In this document: piece by piece, positions 34,816 through 47,378 of the stretch
How the letters are laid out: each line of letters starts with the position of its first letter
Position numbering within the stretch: the stretch's first letter is position 1
Source of the DNA: Pezizomycotina sp. ARF18
Lineage: Eukaryota; Ascomycota
Direction: 5' to 3'
DNA length: 64,000 bases
Assembly (NCBI GenBank): GCA_002224055.1
Contig: AZLU01000108.1
Location: 52,148 to 116,147 of the forward strand
The notes under the pieces: generated by a model
The model's input: the letters and a program-made list of their open reading frames with translations, nothing else
What the model was told of the DNA's origin: nothing
Databases searched by the model: none
Made by a program: the position numbers and the translations under genes

Positions 34816-36382
34816 TTTTTTTTTTTTTTTGGTAGAAATTTATACTAAGGATTGTAATTGGATTCGTGAAGTTTTTTCTGTTTGCTTCGAGGGGGGTTGC
34901 TTTGCTTGTCGTATTATGGTAAGATGTATTTTTTTTTTTTTTTTTTTTGATTCCGAGTAAATTGGCTTTGGTATTTACTCGGGATTCGTTTTCGTTCTCA
35001 AATATTTTATTTTTCCAGCTTAGAACACCGCAAAATCAACCGTGTTCGTCCCAAGTCGTTTTTGAAAAAGCTTGAAATCGAAAGGAATTCGTGATTACAC
35101 TTTCGATATGAGGGTGTAAGCCTTTTATACATATGCGCCGGTATCCAATGAACTTGGTTCTTTTCCTGTAGGAGCTTCCTATTAGCGCGTGTGTATTCGT
35201 GAATGTTCGAATGATGTTATAGAAACTTTATACCTGGGTTCCCGCCAGAGTCGACGGGCGTGGCTTGCCGAACGGTAAGAACGGCGATCCGCCAGATCAA
35301 CAGCCGAACCAATAGGATGAGATTAGCTTGGACTAAGCTTGGGGTAAGCTTGGAGTAATCGTCGTGAAGATTGAGCTCGCTGCTTTCTTAGGAGGAGGGA
35401 AGGGCTTTTCGTATTGATCGAATATTGTTAATGTTATTATTATTATTGTTGTTGTTGCTGACGTTTGTTGTCGTTTGTTTGCGAAAAGTAATCGAAGCAA
35501 AAAGATAAATAAAATAATAATAATAAGCAGGGAAAAATGACAGAGCTTATGTATAAGCTTTTCCACGAGCTTTTTGTTTTCTTGAGCCTGTAAAAAAAAA
35601 ATTAGGAGGATTGATTTCACCTGAAACTTTCGCCTGGACTCCTACGCGCTAATATCACTCTTGGAGAAACAATCTGCTTCTGGTGGAAAACATGAATACG
35701 CTCTAGTAGTAACGATAGGATAACATAAACTATACCTGCGTATTTCTCGAGGGATATTAGAAGGCGAAGAATGGACGTTTTAGTAACCCATATCACGAAT
35801 TTGTTGTAACAACAGCGAAATTTAAATCAAGTGTGTTCAAGTATATATATAAAAAAAACCCTTCACCGAAACATTTATAAATAATTATACTTTGATACAG
35901 TATTATCGGAAAACGTTACTTCCTTTTTTTTTCTTTTTTTTTTAGTGAAGCCTCAATCGTACTTTTCTTTTCTTTTCTTTTTTTTTTTTTATCATTGCTT
36001 AGAGGGAAAAGAATCAGTGAATAACGGCAAGTTACAAAACATTTAGAAAACCTTTAAGAATCCATATCTTTTTGAACTAGGGAATAACGATATTATGTAC
36101 TTTTCCTGATCGTGTTTTTTTTTTCCTTTCAATAATTCTTTCCTCGGACCTCGGGAGGATATCTTCGCTTTTTTGTCTGTTTTTTTTTTTGTTTTCATCC
36201 CTTAAAACTTCTTTTGTGTGCCATGCATGATATCTGCGATGTACATATCAATTTTTTTTTTTTGTTTTGATCATTAAGAAACAATTCCTGCAATCCTATA
36301 ACAATTTTTTAGATCAATAGCAATGAAATAAAGTCCAGTCTGTCTTTCCCCCCAAATAATTCCTTCCAGTTTTCTTGCAGCA
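34816..36382. other. Intergenic with many poly-T tracts
   Basis: No gene seen. T runs of 10-20 bases recur (34927-34948, 35930-35942, about 35980, 36180, 36251) and a TTA/TTG repeat lies near 35428-35458. The left end is the promoter region of the CinA-type gene. The right end is the 3' flank of the glutamate decarboxylase gene. Confidence 0.5.
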
Positions 36383-38502
36383 TTAGCAAACCGGCTGGTC
36401 TTGCCGTGCTTCGCCAAACTGTGCTTCTCGCCCTTGTACTTCTTATGCGTGTGGCGGGCTTTACCGGAGTTCGTGACGCGATGTGGACGTGCTCGACGTG
36501 CTCCTGGATCCTCTTGCCGTCCATTCCCTCGAGCGTCTTGAGCGCGTATTTCAAGTCGACGATACTGGACGAGCGTTAGCGAGTCAAAAACCCTTCCCGG
36601 CCCTCTAAGCAGAACGTAGGTGATAATTTTGGAGGGGAGAACTTTTCGGATACTTACAGCTGATCGCACCGGCTCTTCGTAAAGTCCTCCCTGACGACAA
36701 CCCTCATGAGCTTCAGCTTCTCGCTGTGCGGCGCCATCGTGTACGCCGGAACAATCCAGCCCTCTCCCTCACTGGTGCGCGACCGCGAACTCGTCGAAGT
36801 GGTAGCTCTTCTCCGGATCCAACCTGAACGCCACAAGCGGTAATCCTCGCCGCTCTTCTTGCTCATGATCACGATCCCATGTTTTCAAGCGTGTCGGAGA
36901 GGAAGTCGGCGGTGCGGGTGAGGTTCGTCATATGGCTTTGTAGCCGCGCTTGCCGAGGGGATGAGCTGGTAGTATTGGCCGATACTTGGGAGGCTCCCTT
37001 GGAGAAGTTTAGGGTGAAGGAGGCTTGGTCGGCGCCGAGTAGTTTATGTTGAAGACTAGTTCTTGGGGGAGGTATTCGGGGCTTTTCCAGATGATCCAGC
37101 CGACGCCGGGTAGACCTAGCCGAGCAGGCCAAAGCTTAGTTACTTCCCAAATTTTATTTATTTATTTTATTTTTTTTTTTAACTTAATTGGTAGTAGTAG
37201 AGAAAAAAGAAGACGGCGAAAAGAGAAGTAATAATTTTTTTTAGGGGAGAGGATTTCTGTACTTACCAACCCGTACTTATGCCGCTGACATTGATACTCA
37301 CGACCTTCTCCAGCCTGAAATCCCACTCAAGCTCCGGCTTCACAAACGGCGCCACGAACCCCCCACTAGCCGCATCGACGTGGATCGGAACGTCCAATTT
37401 CTTCTCCACGAGCAAATCATTTATCGCCTTGACGTCCTCGTACTCACCGGTATACGTCGTCCCCAAGATCGCGCATATCCCAATAGTATTCTCGTCGACG
37501 ACTTTACGGCTTCTTCGGGTCGATGACGTAGCGCTCCGGGGAGCAGTAGACGAAGCGCTCTTCGACTTCGAATAGCGGCCGCTTTCTCCAGCAGACTTGG
37601 ACGGCGGAGTTCATTACGATGTTGGGCTTCGAGCGTCTTTGCCGGCGGCGACGCGGGCTTTTTGCCAGCGCTTTTTAGGGCGAGGGTTGCGAGCATTATT
37701 GCTTCGGAGGAGCCGACGCAGGAGGTGCCGATGGAGTTGTGCGTGGGGTCGTCGGTGGGGCGTTGAAGAGGCGGGCGATCTGGTGGTGGGTGTTAGTGGG
37801 GGGGCTTTGTCAATGAGAAGGGAAGGAGAAGGGAAGGGTTTTTACCATTGAGACGCAGCGGTTTTGCTAGCGGAGTATAAGGTTAGTTACTGTTGATACA
37901 AGGAGATATAACGGATTTGTCTGGGGTAGTTCTCACGATATCAGTGCTCTGAGGTACTCCTCGTAGTCGATACTGTACAAGGCGGTAAATGGATCAGTCT
38001 CATTGACAAACAAACGCAAAAACATCAGGCGAGTTTGGAAAGTGTTACTCACAAGTTCTTGCTCAAGCTCTCCGCCATGAGCTCTCCGCCTCGTCTTCCT
38101 ATATCATCCGTTCTATTATCAGCTCCTCCATATCACCAAAAACAGTGCAATCCAAAGTGAGGAGGTTCATACCATATAAGTCGTAACGAAACTCGCCAAA
38201 CTAAACTCCACATATCAGCATCTCCTCTCACAATATCTCCCGTACCATTTCCGGTTATACATACTTCAAGATCGGATTCCATCCAGCGACAGATCATCCT
38301 TTATGAGCTTATACGCCACTTCCTTCGGCATCTCCTTATCCGGCATCTCGTGATAGGGAGAGCCTGGAGGGCGTGCTTGCTGCCGTAGACACTGCACGTA
38401 AAAGTGTCCTCGGCGGAGTCGTCGTCGGCCAGCGAGAGCTTCTCAGCTTGTGGATCTTCTCCTTGGTCTCGTCGTCGTTGGGATCGTGGCGAGGTGGACC
38501 AT
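36383..38502 (-). CDS. Glutamate decarboxylase (PLP-dependent)
   Basis: Minus strand, eight exons: 38502-38265, 38200-38173, 38098-38053, 37972-37937, 37866-37846, 37779-37267, 37115-36658 and 36564-36383, all GT-AG. The protein starts MVHLA and reads '[17 protein letters not shown]', '[19 protein letters not shown]', '[19 protein letters not shown]', '[15 protein letters not shown]', then the cofactor-lysine site, which should read SINVSGHKYG but appears as 'SINVSGIST' because one C is missing from GGCCAT (near 37280). It continues '[13 protein letters not shown]'-type sequence and '[19 protein letters not shown]', ending near '..KPVC' with TAA at 36383. Converts glutamate to GABA in the cytosol (GABA shunt). 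About 500 residues, normal length. More than ten one-base losses. Confidence 0.93.
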
Positions 38503-38629
38503 TTTTGACGGATTTGATTTTTACTATAGTACTAGATTTTTGTAATTTTTTTTTCTTTTTTGTCTTATGAGTGATAGTTGTTTGTGAGGTGAGGTGAAGA
38601 GGGGAGGTTTCGTGGTGGAGGTTCTAGAA

Positions 38630-38636
38630 TTTTATA
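38630..38636 (-). promoter_or_regulatory. TATA box of the glutamate decarboxylase gene
   Basis: TATAAAA on the minus strand, about 130 bp upstream of the ATG at 38502. It supports the chosen start. Confidence 0.45.
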
Positions 38637-38711
38637 GCGGTAGTGGGAGGTTAGCTTGGCAATTTGTGGGACCATTTATATATTAATATTAAAAATTTAC
38701 TCGAGCTTCCA

Positions 38712-38748
38712 GAAAATAAAAAATAAAAAATAAAAATAAAAAATAAAG
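38712..38748. repeat. A(4-6)T tandem tract
   Basis: Six units of AAAAAT or AAAAAAT in a row. Simple repeat, no coding sense. Confidence 0.85.
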
Positions 38749-40511
38749 GTTCAGACCGAGGGTTAAAACTACGTACAAAAAGTCTCAAAAAGCTCCAATC
38801 GTAAGACTCAATTGGCAATTGACAACACAGGCTCGAGAAAAAGAATCGAATAGAAAAGAAAAGGTTTCTTGGAACGACCTTTGACAGTGACCGCTGTTTA
38901 TATACCACCTTGTCCTCTACCAGAGAACTACGTAGTTCCGCGTTATACCGTTAAGAAGGTAGAGGGTGGGTTCAGGATCTCAAATTCGATTTGAAAAAAC
39001 ATGGAGCGGGGTAGCTGACCTTGCTGCTACGTCGCTCCTGTGCTCATTACCGTACATATAGCCCAAATAGCTCCAAATGTATCAATTTACTACACCGTAC
39101 CGCCTCTGCAATCCTTGCCTAGGCTGAACTCTAGTGGGGTCCAATTGCAATGCGCGCAAAGGGGCAGGAAAGGTTTGTATAACAATCCTATCTCTTATAG
39201 CTAACCTTGCTCACCAATTATCCCCCAAAAAATTTAAGCCCTTCGCATACATTTCGCGAAACCGAGGAATGCCATTTGCTGGAACTTCAGCACATCCCCC
39301 CAGGATGTGTGATGTTCCGTCAGAAGCTAATGCACGAACAGTAAAAAGCTTGCGTTTACAATCGGCTAAGCAAAAAAAGCTTCTTTGAAATTTTTTTTTG
39401 CCTGATGAAAAGTGCGATCGATAGCTTAGCGATTGGTGTATATATCACTATCAACCAATTGGGCTTTCAATTTATTTGCCACTGAACAAAAACATAATTA
39501 AAAACCAAACATCAGGCGAAATTGGAGCGAGCAAACGATTGAATAGACATGCACATTCTTCAATGGCTTTTTTCTTCGATCCTATCATTCATCACGATGG
39601 CCTCAGAAAACAGTAATCCCCCAATGATGACGAAGTGCGCCCATCTTTCGAAAAAGCGAAAAAGGTGGGGAGGGCAGCTACGTGCGGAAGTAAAGTACCG
39701 AGATCACCTCCGATAGCTTCACGTGACCTCAAGCTTCAATATCGCGGAGTTTGCCGTTTCCTGCTATCAAAGCTTGGTTTTTGCCGTGCAGCCGAAAAGT
39801 TTAACGGGGGGGCCGAAGCTTGAGACGTGCATAATCTTGGGATCCTATCGATAACGGACAGCTATTCCCCTGGTTGACCGCCCTACAAAGCTTAGCCATA
39901 CAGGGTGACAGGGCCTTGGAGCGTTCTCTTTTGATAAAGACAAGGTGAGTGTATGAGAATTAAAGCCATCAAATCATTCTTTACTCCTCAAAAGGGTATA
40001 TTTGCGTAAGCTGACAGCAGGGCTGGCAAAACAAAAAGCTTGTCAGAGTCTACCTCTTACTTGAAAAAATGCGGGGAAGCTTTTCGTTAACAGATTATAA
40101 TCTTTTCCTTATCCCTTCCCCCTCCCCGGGTGAGTATTTCATATATATTAATTAAAACTAATTCTGAGCTGCAAATACTTTGTTCGGTATTGTTTTTAAT
40201 CATTTGATGATAATGAGGCCGTATGTTATATATAAGCTTGGTTGTAATTATTTGACCAAACTCTGCTATTGTTAGATCCTCAAATGAGCAAAACGTGGAT
40301 TTTTGTTTCAATTTAACTTAATCCCCCCCCCCCCAAGCTGTTGCATGTTGTACGCGAGACTCAAAGGAGTTTAATTTTTGTCAATAGGACGATTTTCAAA
40401 GTATCCGCTTGGTGTCCTTCTGCTTTTGCCAATTCGCTCGATACGGGTAATAAAAATGCAGATTCGGGTCCCCTAGCTAACGTCCCATATCGAGCATAAT
40501 TAACTGCAAGN
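38749..40511. other. Intergenic, no supported gene
   Basis: Short frames only. A possible start at 39549 (MHILQWLFSSILSFITMASE) resembles a signal peptide, but the frame closes soon and nothing else supports it. A run of 12 C lies at 40323-40334. The stretch ends at the single N (40511). Confidence 0.45.
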
Positions 40512-41431
40512 TAGCTAATTATAGGCCTTTTAAATAATATTACTATAAATTAAGGTATATATTTTTATTAAAATTTATTAGAAGCCTAATAGAGTATATA
40601 GATATATATCGATAGTTATTAATAATATTTTATCTAGAACTAATAAATAAATTAAGCGCTAGAATTAAACGTTAGAGTAATATCTACGCGTATATTATAT
40701 CTATAAATAAATAACTAGATTAACCTACTCTCGCTAGCCTTAGTTATATATAATAATTTAGAATAGATTTTAAACTTAACTTATATTCTTTTTAATTAAA
40801 AAATAGTACTTAAGATAGTTTATAAATTAAGACTCCATAATTATACTCTAGCGGTTAAAGAAACTAGTTAAAGCGTGTATAAAGTATATATAACGCGCTT
40901 AAAAGATAATTATTAAAAAATAAAAATAATAGAAGTAAGTATTAATTAAAAAAAGGCGCTAATATTAACTTTTAAAATTAGATAAAAAAGTATAGCTAAA
41001 GTATAAAATATATAGATAAAGCGGCCTAATAAAAAACTAAATAGAAATTTTTTAGGCTTTTAAAATTATAAATAAATTAACTTAGTAGTATATAAGCTAG
41101 TATTACTCTTTAAGATAAACTATAATATCTTCTATATATTTTATTATATAAAGTTAATATTAATAATAGTATAATACGCTAGAAAGGAATTATTATAATA
41201 GATAATAAGAAGGAATAGGAAGTAGAAGAGATTTTAATATATAGGCCGCGGAAGAGACGTTTTAAAAAGAGGTATTTAAGGTCTAAATATTAAATATTAT
41301 ACGCTAGAAGGGCTAAGATAATATTTATAATATATAAGAGCTAAAAAGCCTACCTTATATATACTTAAGATAAATTAGAAAAATTTAAAGAAAAAATAAA
41401 AAAAGGACTAAAAAAATACGTTTATTATAAA

Positions 41432-41464
<33 letters not shown>

Positions 41465-43440
41465 GGGAGAATAGAAAACCGCAAGTTAACTATTAATAAG
41501 ACGATAAGTATAATAAACTAGAGTATTATTTATCTAAAGACTTAGCATATCGTAATAGTATATTTAAGCTCGCGATTTAAGAATTTAGAAAGACGACTAA
41601 AAGGGTAATAAATAAAATAGTTAGATATAGTTAATAGTTATAGAAGTAAATATTATTAACTTATTATTTAGAGCCGCTAGATAATTACTCTAACGCGGTT
41701 TATCTACTTAGAGGGTTACGTACCCTAATAGATTATAGAACTAGGCTACTATTTATTATTATAAATATTTATAATAAACTATACTCGCTATATTACTACG
41801 TATATTATTAGTCTTATTAGCTTTATTTTTATTATCCGCCTCGTCTAAACCTAGATAGCTATAATAGCTTATTTACTATACTTATTTTACTCGCTATTAA
41901 TATTATTTACCGTCTATATTATTCTTATTATTATTACCGTTAGTATTAGAGGGATCTTAACGCCTTTAAAAACTAATAAAAGTTAAATAATAGCTAGATT
42001 CTAAAAGACGCTTTAAAAGCGTTTTAAAAAACTATATAAAGGCTAATAATCTAGTTAGGGGTAAAGTTTACTTACCTAAGTTAGGCCGCTATAGCTTAGA
42101 AGAAAAGCTAAGAGGCGAAGTTTATAAAAGGCAAGCGTTAAGATTTAATATTAAGGACTATTAGGATTTATAGATTATTAATAAAAAAGCTCTTATTATA
42201 ATTATCTATTATATCTCTATCTTATAGAGCGGAACGATTACTAGTACTAAAGTTAATACTAATACTACTATATTAGTTAACTATTATACCGTTAATAGTA
42301 ATAGGATATGCGGGTAATTAGCGTCTTTTTATAAAGGTTATTAGGTATTATTATATGTAAAAAGTATAGAGATAGGGAATAAAATAACTATATTATTAAC
42401 GCTAATAATAAAGAATCTAGAAAAAAGATATAAATTAATAGAAGATTATATAATATATAAAATAAAGTAAAATTAAAATAAGTATACTTATAGAAACTAT
42501 ATAGGCGGCGCGTAAAATATAATAACTATATCTATTAAGTCTTATATAATATAAGGCTTATTATAGTTTTAATAATTAATATAAGTAATAGCGATAAAGA
42601 AACTTCTAGCTATTATTTACGCTTTATTATAAAAGATAAACGCTATAGAGAAATAAAGAATTATATTAAAAAGTAGGCGAAGGCTAAAAAATAAAATAAA
42701 ATAAAAAATAAGTATTATAAAAAATCTAAAAGTTATAAAGTTAGTTAAGATTTAGATAAAACAATAAAAAAAATAAAATAAAGAATAAAGATTAAATAGT
42801 ATATAAAAGCTACTTATAGAATAAAGAATATAATATATCGCTCGGCTAAGAAAGAAGTTTAAAAACTATAAAACTTATAATAAAAGCTTTTATAAAATTA
42901 TTAAAATTTTATTTTAAAATGTAAAACGTTAAAAAACTAAATATTATATAATATTATTATCTATATAAACGCGCTATCTCTACGCCGCGTTAATACGTAT
43001 ACCTAAAAAATACGCGAAAAAAGTATAAATAACAGCTACTAATATTAAAAAGACGGTAAACGCGCGAAAGATAATAGAAAAGAAGTAAAAAAAGTATAAA
43101 GATAATACTTCGCGAAATCTCAGCTTTAAAAAAAAAGGTACTATTATAATATGAGTAGTATCTACTTATACTATATATAGTAATAAGATCTCTACTCTAA
43201 AGTAGTAGAGAGCGGCCTACCGCTCTACTAGCTACCCTATAGACCCTTACGCGGCTAATAAGTAGACTCTAAAATAGCCGGCCCTATTATATTACAATAA
43301 TATATATATAATACCTAGTACGCCTGTATAGGCTCCTTATAGGCTATCTTAGTCTTATATACCCTATAGCTATCGTAGTAGTACCCTACTACCCGCTTCT
43401 AGAGATCCGCCCCCTACGCTTGGCATTAGTACGAGCAGCG
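40512..43440. mobile_element. RIP-like AT island, unidentified transposon relic
   Basis: Composition changes abruptly right after the N at 40511. The tract is dominated by TA/AT words, CpA and TpG are scarce, and every frame is full of TAA/TAG stops. That is the pattern left by RIP (C-to-T in CpA context on both strands). No frame gives a recognisable domain, even allowing for C-to-T reversal. Ends: TAGGCCTTTTAAATAAT at 40522-40538 resembles the complement of TTAAATTATTAAAAGGCTAA near 43455-43474, so a terminal inverted repeat is possible. The family is not determined. Confidence 0.7.
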
Positions 43441-43830
43441 TGTGATAATAATATTAAATTATTAAAAGGCTAACTCTTTAATTTATTATATATTTATATA
43501 GTAAATTTAAAAAGTTAGCTCTTAAGAGTATTATTTGTTTTAAAAAAGTCTATAAAGATATTATATTTTTTATTTTTTTAGATAGTAAAAAAAATTAGTC
43601 AGGTATGCATAGAAGATTTAGCCAAAAAAAATAAATCCCTATTTCTATTATTTAAAAAAAATATTAATTAATTAAAAATATTTAATAATATAATTATTAT
43701 TTAATATATATTATTAATATTAAAAAATTATAACTTGAAAGACCTTATAAGTAATAGCTTATTTTAAATGTTATTAAGATGATTTCTATAATATAAACTT
43801 ACTCTATCTAGTAGCGCTTATCAATTTTTA
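43441..43830. repeat. AT-rich margin of the RIP island
   Basis: Still very AT-rich, with an internal inverted pair (GGCTAACTCTTTAA near 43469 and TTAAAAAGTTAGC near 43507). Composition returns to the window norm after about 43830. No gene. Confidence 0.5.
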
Positions 43831-46289
43831 TGTTCTTAAAAGACCTGATAGTTAATGTAGGCTTGAGTAGCTGTGAATGATATAGTTTAAACTTGAGCTT
43901 CTGGACAAGTAGCCTTATATTAAAACGTAGTTTGTGTATTGCGTATTTCATTGGACACTGGTCGATTAAATATATGCCGAGAAGGCTCCTTCAACAACAG
44001 TAATAATTATTAGCACAATTGGGATCCTCCATTGCTCGTTACGTTATTGGCACGGCATCGATTTAATAGCCTGAATATTATTCATAGAGGACCCATTTTT
44101 ACTTTATTTCTAATACATATATATATGCATTACAAAGCTCGCTGTGAACGATTAGTATACAATGGTTTCGACCACATTTTGTGAAAGATGGAACATGATT
44201 TCTCTTGGGCGACTAGTACATTGGCTGGTTTATAGAACCCACGCAGGTATGGGTAGAAGAAGCGCAACCGGGGGGGGGGGGAGATAGCCAATATACAGTT
44301 GCTCTCGACTCTGAAGCTGCCGGCTCTGAAGATACAGAGGTTAAAAAACATGGTAGAAGCTTGGGGTCTCCCTCGTTATGACTAGTGATCAGAAGAGAAC
44401 CATCTGCAGAGTTTGGAATGCATTAAACCTTCCACAAAACGGCTACCAATGACGTACTGGGATATAATCCCTTAAGCTACTGAAAAATCTCTTAAAAGAA
44501 AAACAAAAAATAAATAACATTTTTAGATTTTAGCTATATAGCCCCCCCCCCCCAAAAAAAAAAAAAAATAATAATCTTTTAAGATCTAGTCAAACAATAT
44601 TCGATAAAACATAGCCAAACTTTTTCATAAAATAACGAACCAAAAATCCTTACAATCCCGGGTTACTTACTATCATCTTACACTTATTCCTCTCCGTACA
44701 TAGGCACTTTATTAAGAGATAAGCATAAGTTACACAAGTTATTAAACTAGGATAATCAGCTAGGTTACTAAATATAGCTGTGGTCCCATGAACCCCGATT
44801 GTAGCATTTACAAGTGCGCCAATGAAATGATTCAGAAATTTTTTGTGACCCAATCCCATGCGTCGGATGCGATTTTTGTCGCGGGACGTTGAAGAAAATG
44901 AGTGTCTTCGCTTTTTAAAAGACTGACCACCTTAACTCGCATCAGGATACGGGAGAGGTCTTAACCATAGGCCCAGAGCGCTAACAAGGCTCTCAGGATC
45001 GAGGCTACGACGCGATTCAAGCCCCTTCCTCTCCCTTTAATCGATGCACTTTCGTTTTATTACGGCGCTATATTTGGCATTTGTTTGTTAATTGAAGCGT
45101 TTCGAGAAGGAGTTATTTGAGTAACAGCCTTGAGCAAGATGAAATCTTAAACCTGCGGCGTTAACTTGAAAAACTTGAGTGGTTACCCGCGAATCATTGG
45201 GATGTTTAAGCATGCGCATGGATGGGGTATATTAATTTATACATGTATGAGAAAAGAAAAAAAACATACTCGAAGGAGAAATGACATCAGCCGCAACTTG
45301 CGACGAGTAACCTTGGTTCCACCCGTGCGACAACGGCAGCTAGTATAGAATCGCTAATGGATTCCTTTTTAGGAAAATCACTTTTGACTTTTGGTTTTTT
45401 TAGCTATGCGCTTTCTCGGGTTCGAGACAACACATGTTTTGCTCTCGAGAGTTTCAACCATGGGGTCCAAAGTGGAATTTAATATTGGAGAGGATTCATG
45501 CGGGGAGTAACTGGATGAGCAATGTAGCCTCCTTGTAAAGGGCGCTTGCAGCGTTACCTGCTACTTGTAATACCTTCACAGAATTGCCCAGCGAAAGCTC
45601 CCTCCCCAACCTGAGAATATAACTATTATATAAAGTGAGAAGGTTTCGCCATCCTACAGCTATTATTAGGCACTACAGGCAATTTACGAAGCAAAATTCC
45701 ATATTTCTACCGGTTACGACTAATATCGCGTCACTCAGCCAGCTTTCTCCGTGAGGATTTACTGATTATCCAGCCTGTTTGAGCAATACCAGACACGCTT
45801 TCTGTCCCGATGCCTCTCGTTATATGGTAATTGCCAATTTATCTCTAGCCCGTTTTTGATTACTAAACTCATGATAAATAAGAACTTGAGGATTAATGTT
45901 CTGAGGCAGGTAATTATATCGCAGTTCTCCTATTTTTCGTCCGGACTAATACTTCTAAAGATATCCCAAGAAGTTACAGAAACTGTGATGAAAAGATAGA
46001 GAAAGATTCAATAGGCTCTGAGAACTACAAGACGAGGGCGCGAAAATGAAAATTATCAAGATAGCAATGGTTCGTGAGAAGGAAAGTGTATAATAACTGG
46101 GCTGTCTCGAATGTGGTAGATTCGTCAAACACCCAGGAACTTTTGCTGCCTCTGAAATGCGCGACAACGACATTTCAGCTTTCCGGTGAATACTCCAGTA
46201 TCGCCAGTCCAAGGTAATTGCTTCATAGCATAATTTCTCACAGGAGTTCGGGAACTACTCTAATTTAATTTTAAAAAAATATCATGGGG
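43831..46289. other. Intergenic, about 2.5 kb
   Basis: No gene supported. It contains a G run (44270-44281) and abutting runs C12-A15 (44542-44568). The 44900-45060 stretch is GC-balanced with a B-box-like GATTCAAGCCC, but no tRNA cloverleaf could be drawn. Confidence 0.45.
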
Positions 46290-47378
46290 AAATGCAGATA
46301 TGGAGATATCAAAATACGTCGGCCGCAAATTCACGTCATCTAGCAGGAGCACGAAAAATCTCCGCTGCACTTCATTACAGGAAAAATGAGCTACGGAGAT
46401 CGGTTACCTTTGATGAACGGTACGACCGTCATTATCTACTACGGGTCACATCCTTACCTAGAGCAGCAAATACAACAGCGCTAGAAACGAATCCTCTGCC
46501 TGAAGAATTCGAGTCATCTGCTGAAGCGAAGCCGCAATTGCGCAAATCGTGTCAATGGCATTCTGCAAGAGAGCCGTGCTTTTATCCTCACTAATCGTAT
46601 TGTTTTTGGATGCGGAAATCAATATTGAGGATGCATTATCTCGAATTCCTCGAGAGTATCTGGCATTATAAAGGGATATTTCTTGGTGTATTGCAGCGGT
46701 GGAGCCGATCTCCAATCGTGAGCTCGTCGAGGCGCTGGCGCTCAAGGATAACCGCAGGTCGAACCTGATACAAGCGAAGATATTCTCCGAAATGGCGTCG
46801 AACGATCCGAGTTGCGACGGGAGGATTGGTAACGTTTGACGGGTAGGGTTCAGTTTGTACATCCATCAGTTAAGGATTATCTTACGGGCGCGCTTCGCGT
46901 TTGGTATTTCTGAAGGGGAAGCGCACGAGCAACTTTTCTCTTTCTTGTTGGCGTACCTCTCTCGAGCGAATTTCAAGCAGGATCTTGAAACGATTCGGAA
47001 GGGAGATTGGTATTTCTAATTACATGGTTCGACACACGTTATGACTCATTCACGTATAGCTGAGGAACGGGGGAGATCTCCTGCGGCTCATATCGTGAAG
47101 CTCATGGACAGCCAGCCTGGAGTTATAGCCCGCTGGGTAACGAATACTCGGCACTTGCAGGATTGGAAATCCGGGAGAAGATTCTTACTCAGCCCTTACT
47201 CTTCGTGCCAGATTCGGCTCTATGGCGTAATCAAGATGCTGTTGAAACGCAGTGGGTCTCTGAGAGGGCTAGAAATAACGCTTGTGAACTCGCTTTTGCC
47301 TATGAGAACACGGACATAGCTTTCTTGCTTCTTTCTAAGAAGGGTCTTGCGAGTCTCCCGGTCCAAGCCACGTCCTAA
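46290..47378 (+). pseudogene. NACHT-type (NLR-like) protein, partial
   Basis: Plus-strand fragments carry the region that follows the NACHT NTPase in fungal NLR-like proteins: 'AEINIEDALSRIPREYLAL' (about 46607-46672), 'AAVEPISNRELVEALALKDN' (about 46692-46752), 'VQFVHPSVKDYLTGALRVWY' (about 46850-46909), 'EQLFSFLLAYLSRANF', 'HIVKLMDSQPGVIARWVTNT' and 'ELAFAYENTDIAFLLLSKKG', with a stop at 47376. The P-loop half is not visible upstream, and no complete C-terminal repeat domain follows. Slips occur at about 46840, 46905, 47020 and 47170. A truncated relic, or the 3' part of a gene with its 5' end lost. The family acts in non-self recognition and heterokaryon incompatibility. Confidence 0.6.

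Noticed and set aside
39549-39720. Short signal-peptide-like start (MHILQWLFSSILSF)
   Set aside because: The frame closes within about 55 codons without cysteines, an intron or a promoter box.
40512-43440. AT island considered as a centromere or mitochondrial insert
   Set aside because: Uniform depletion of CpA/TpG with stop-filled frames and sharp edges fits RIP. No mitochondrial gene is readable, and 2.9 kb is too short to argue for a centromere.
44930-45060. Possible tRNA (B-box-like GATTCAAGCCC)
   Set aside because: No A box at the right spacing and no acceptor or anticodon stem could be paired.
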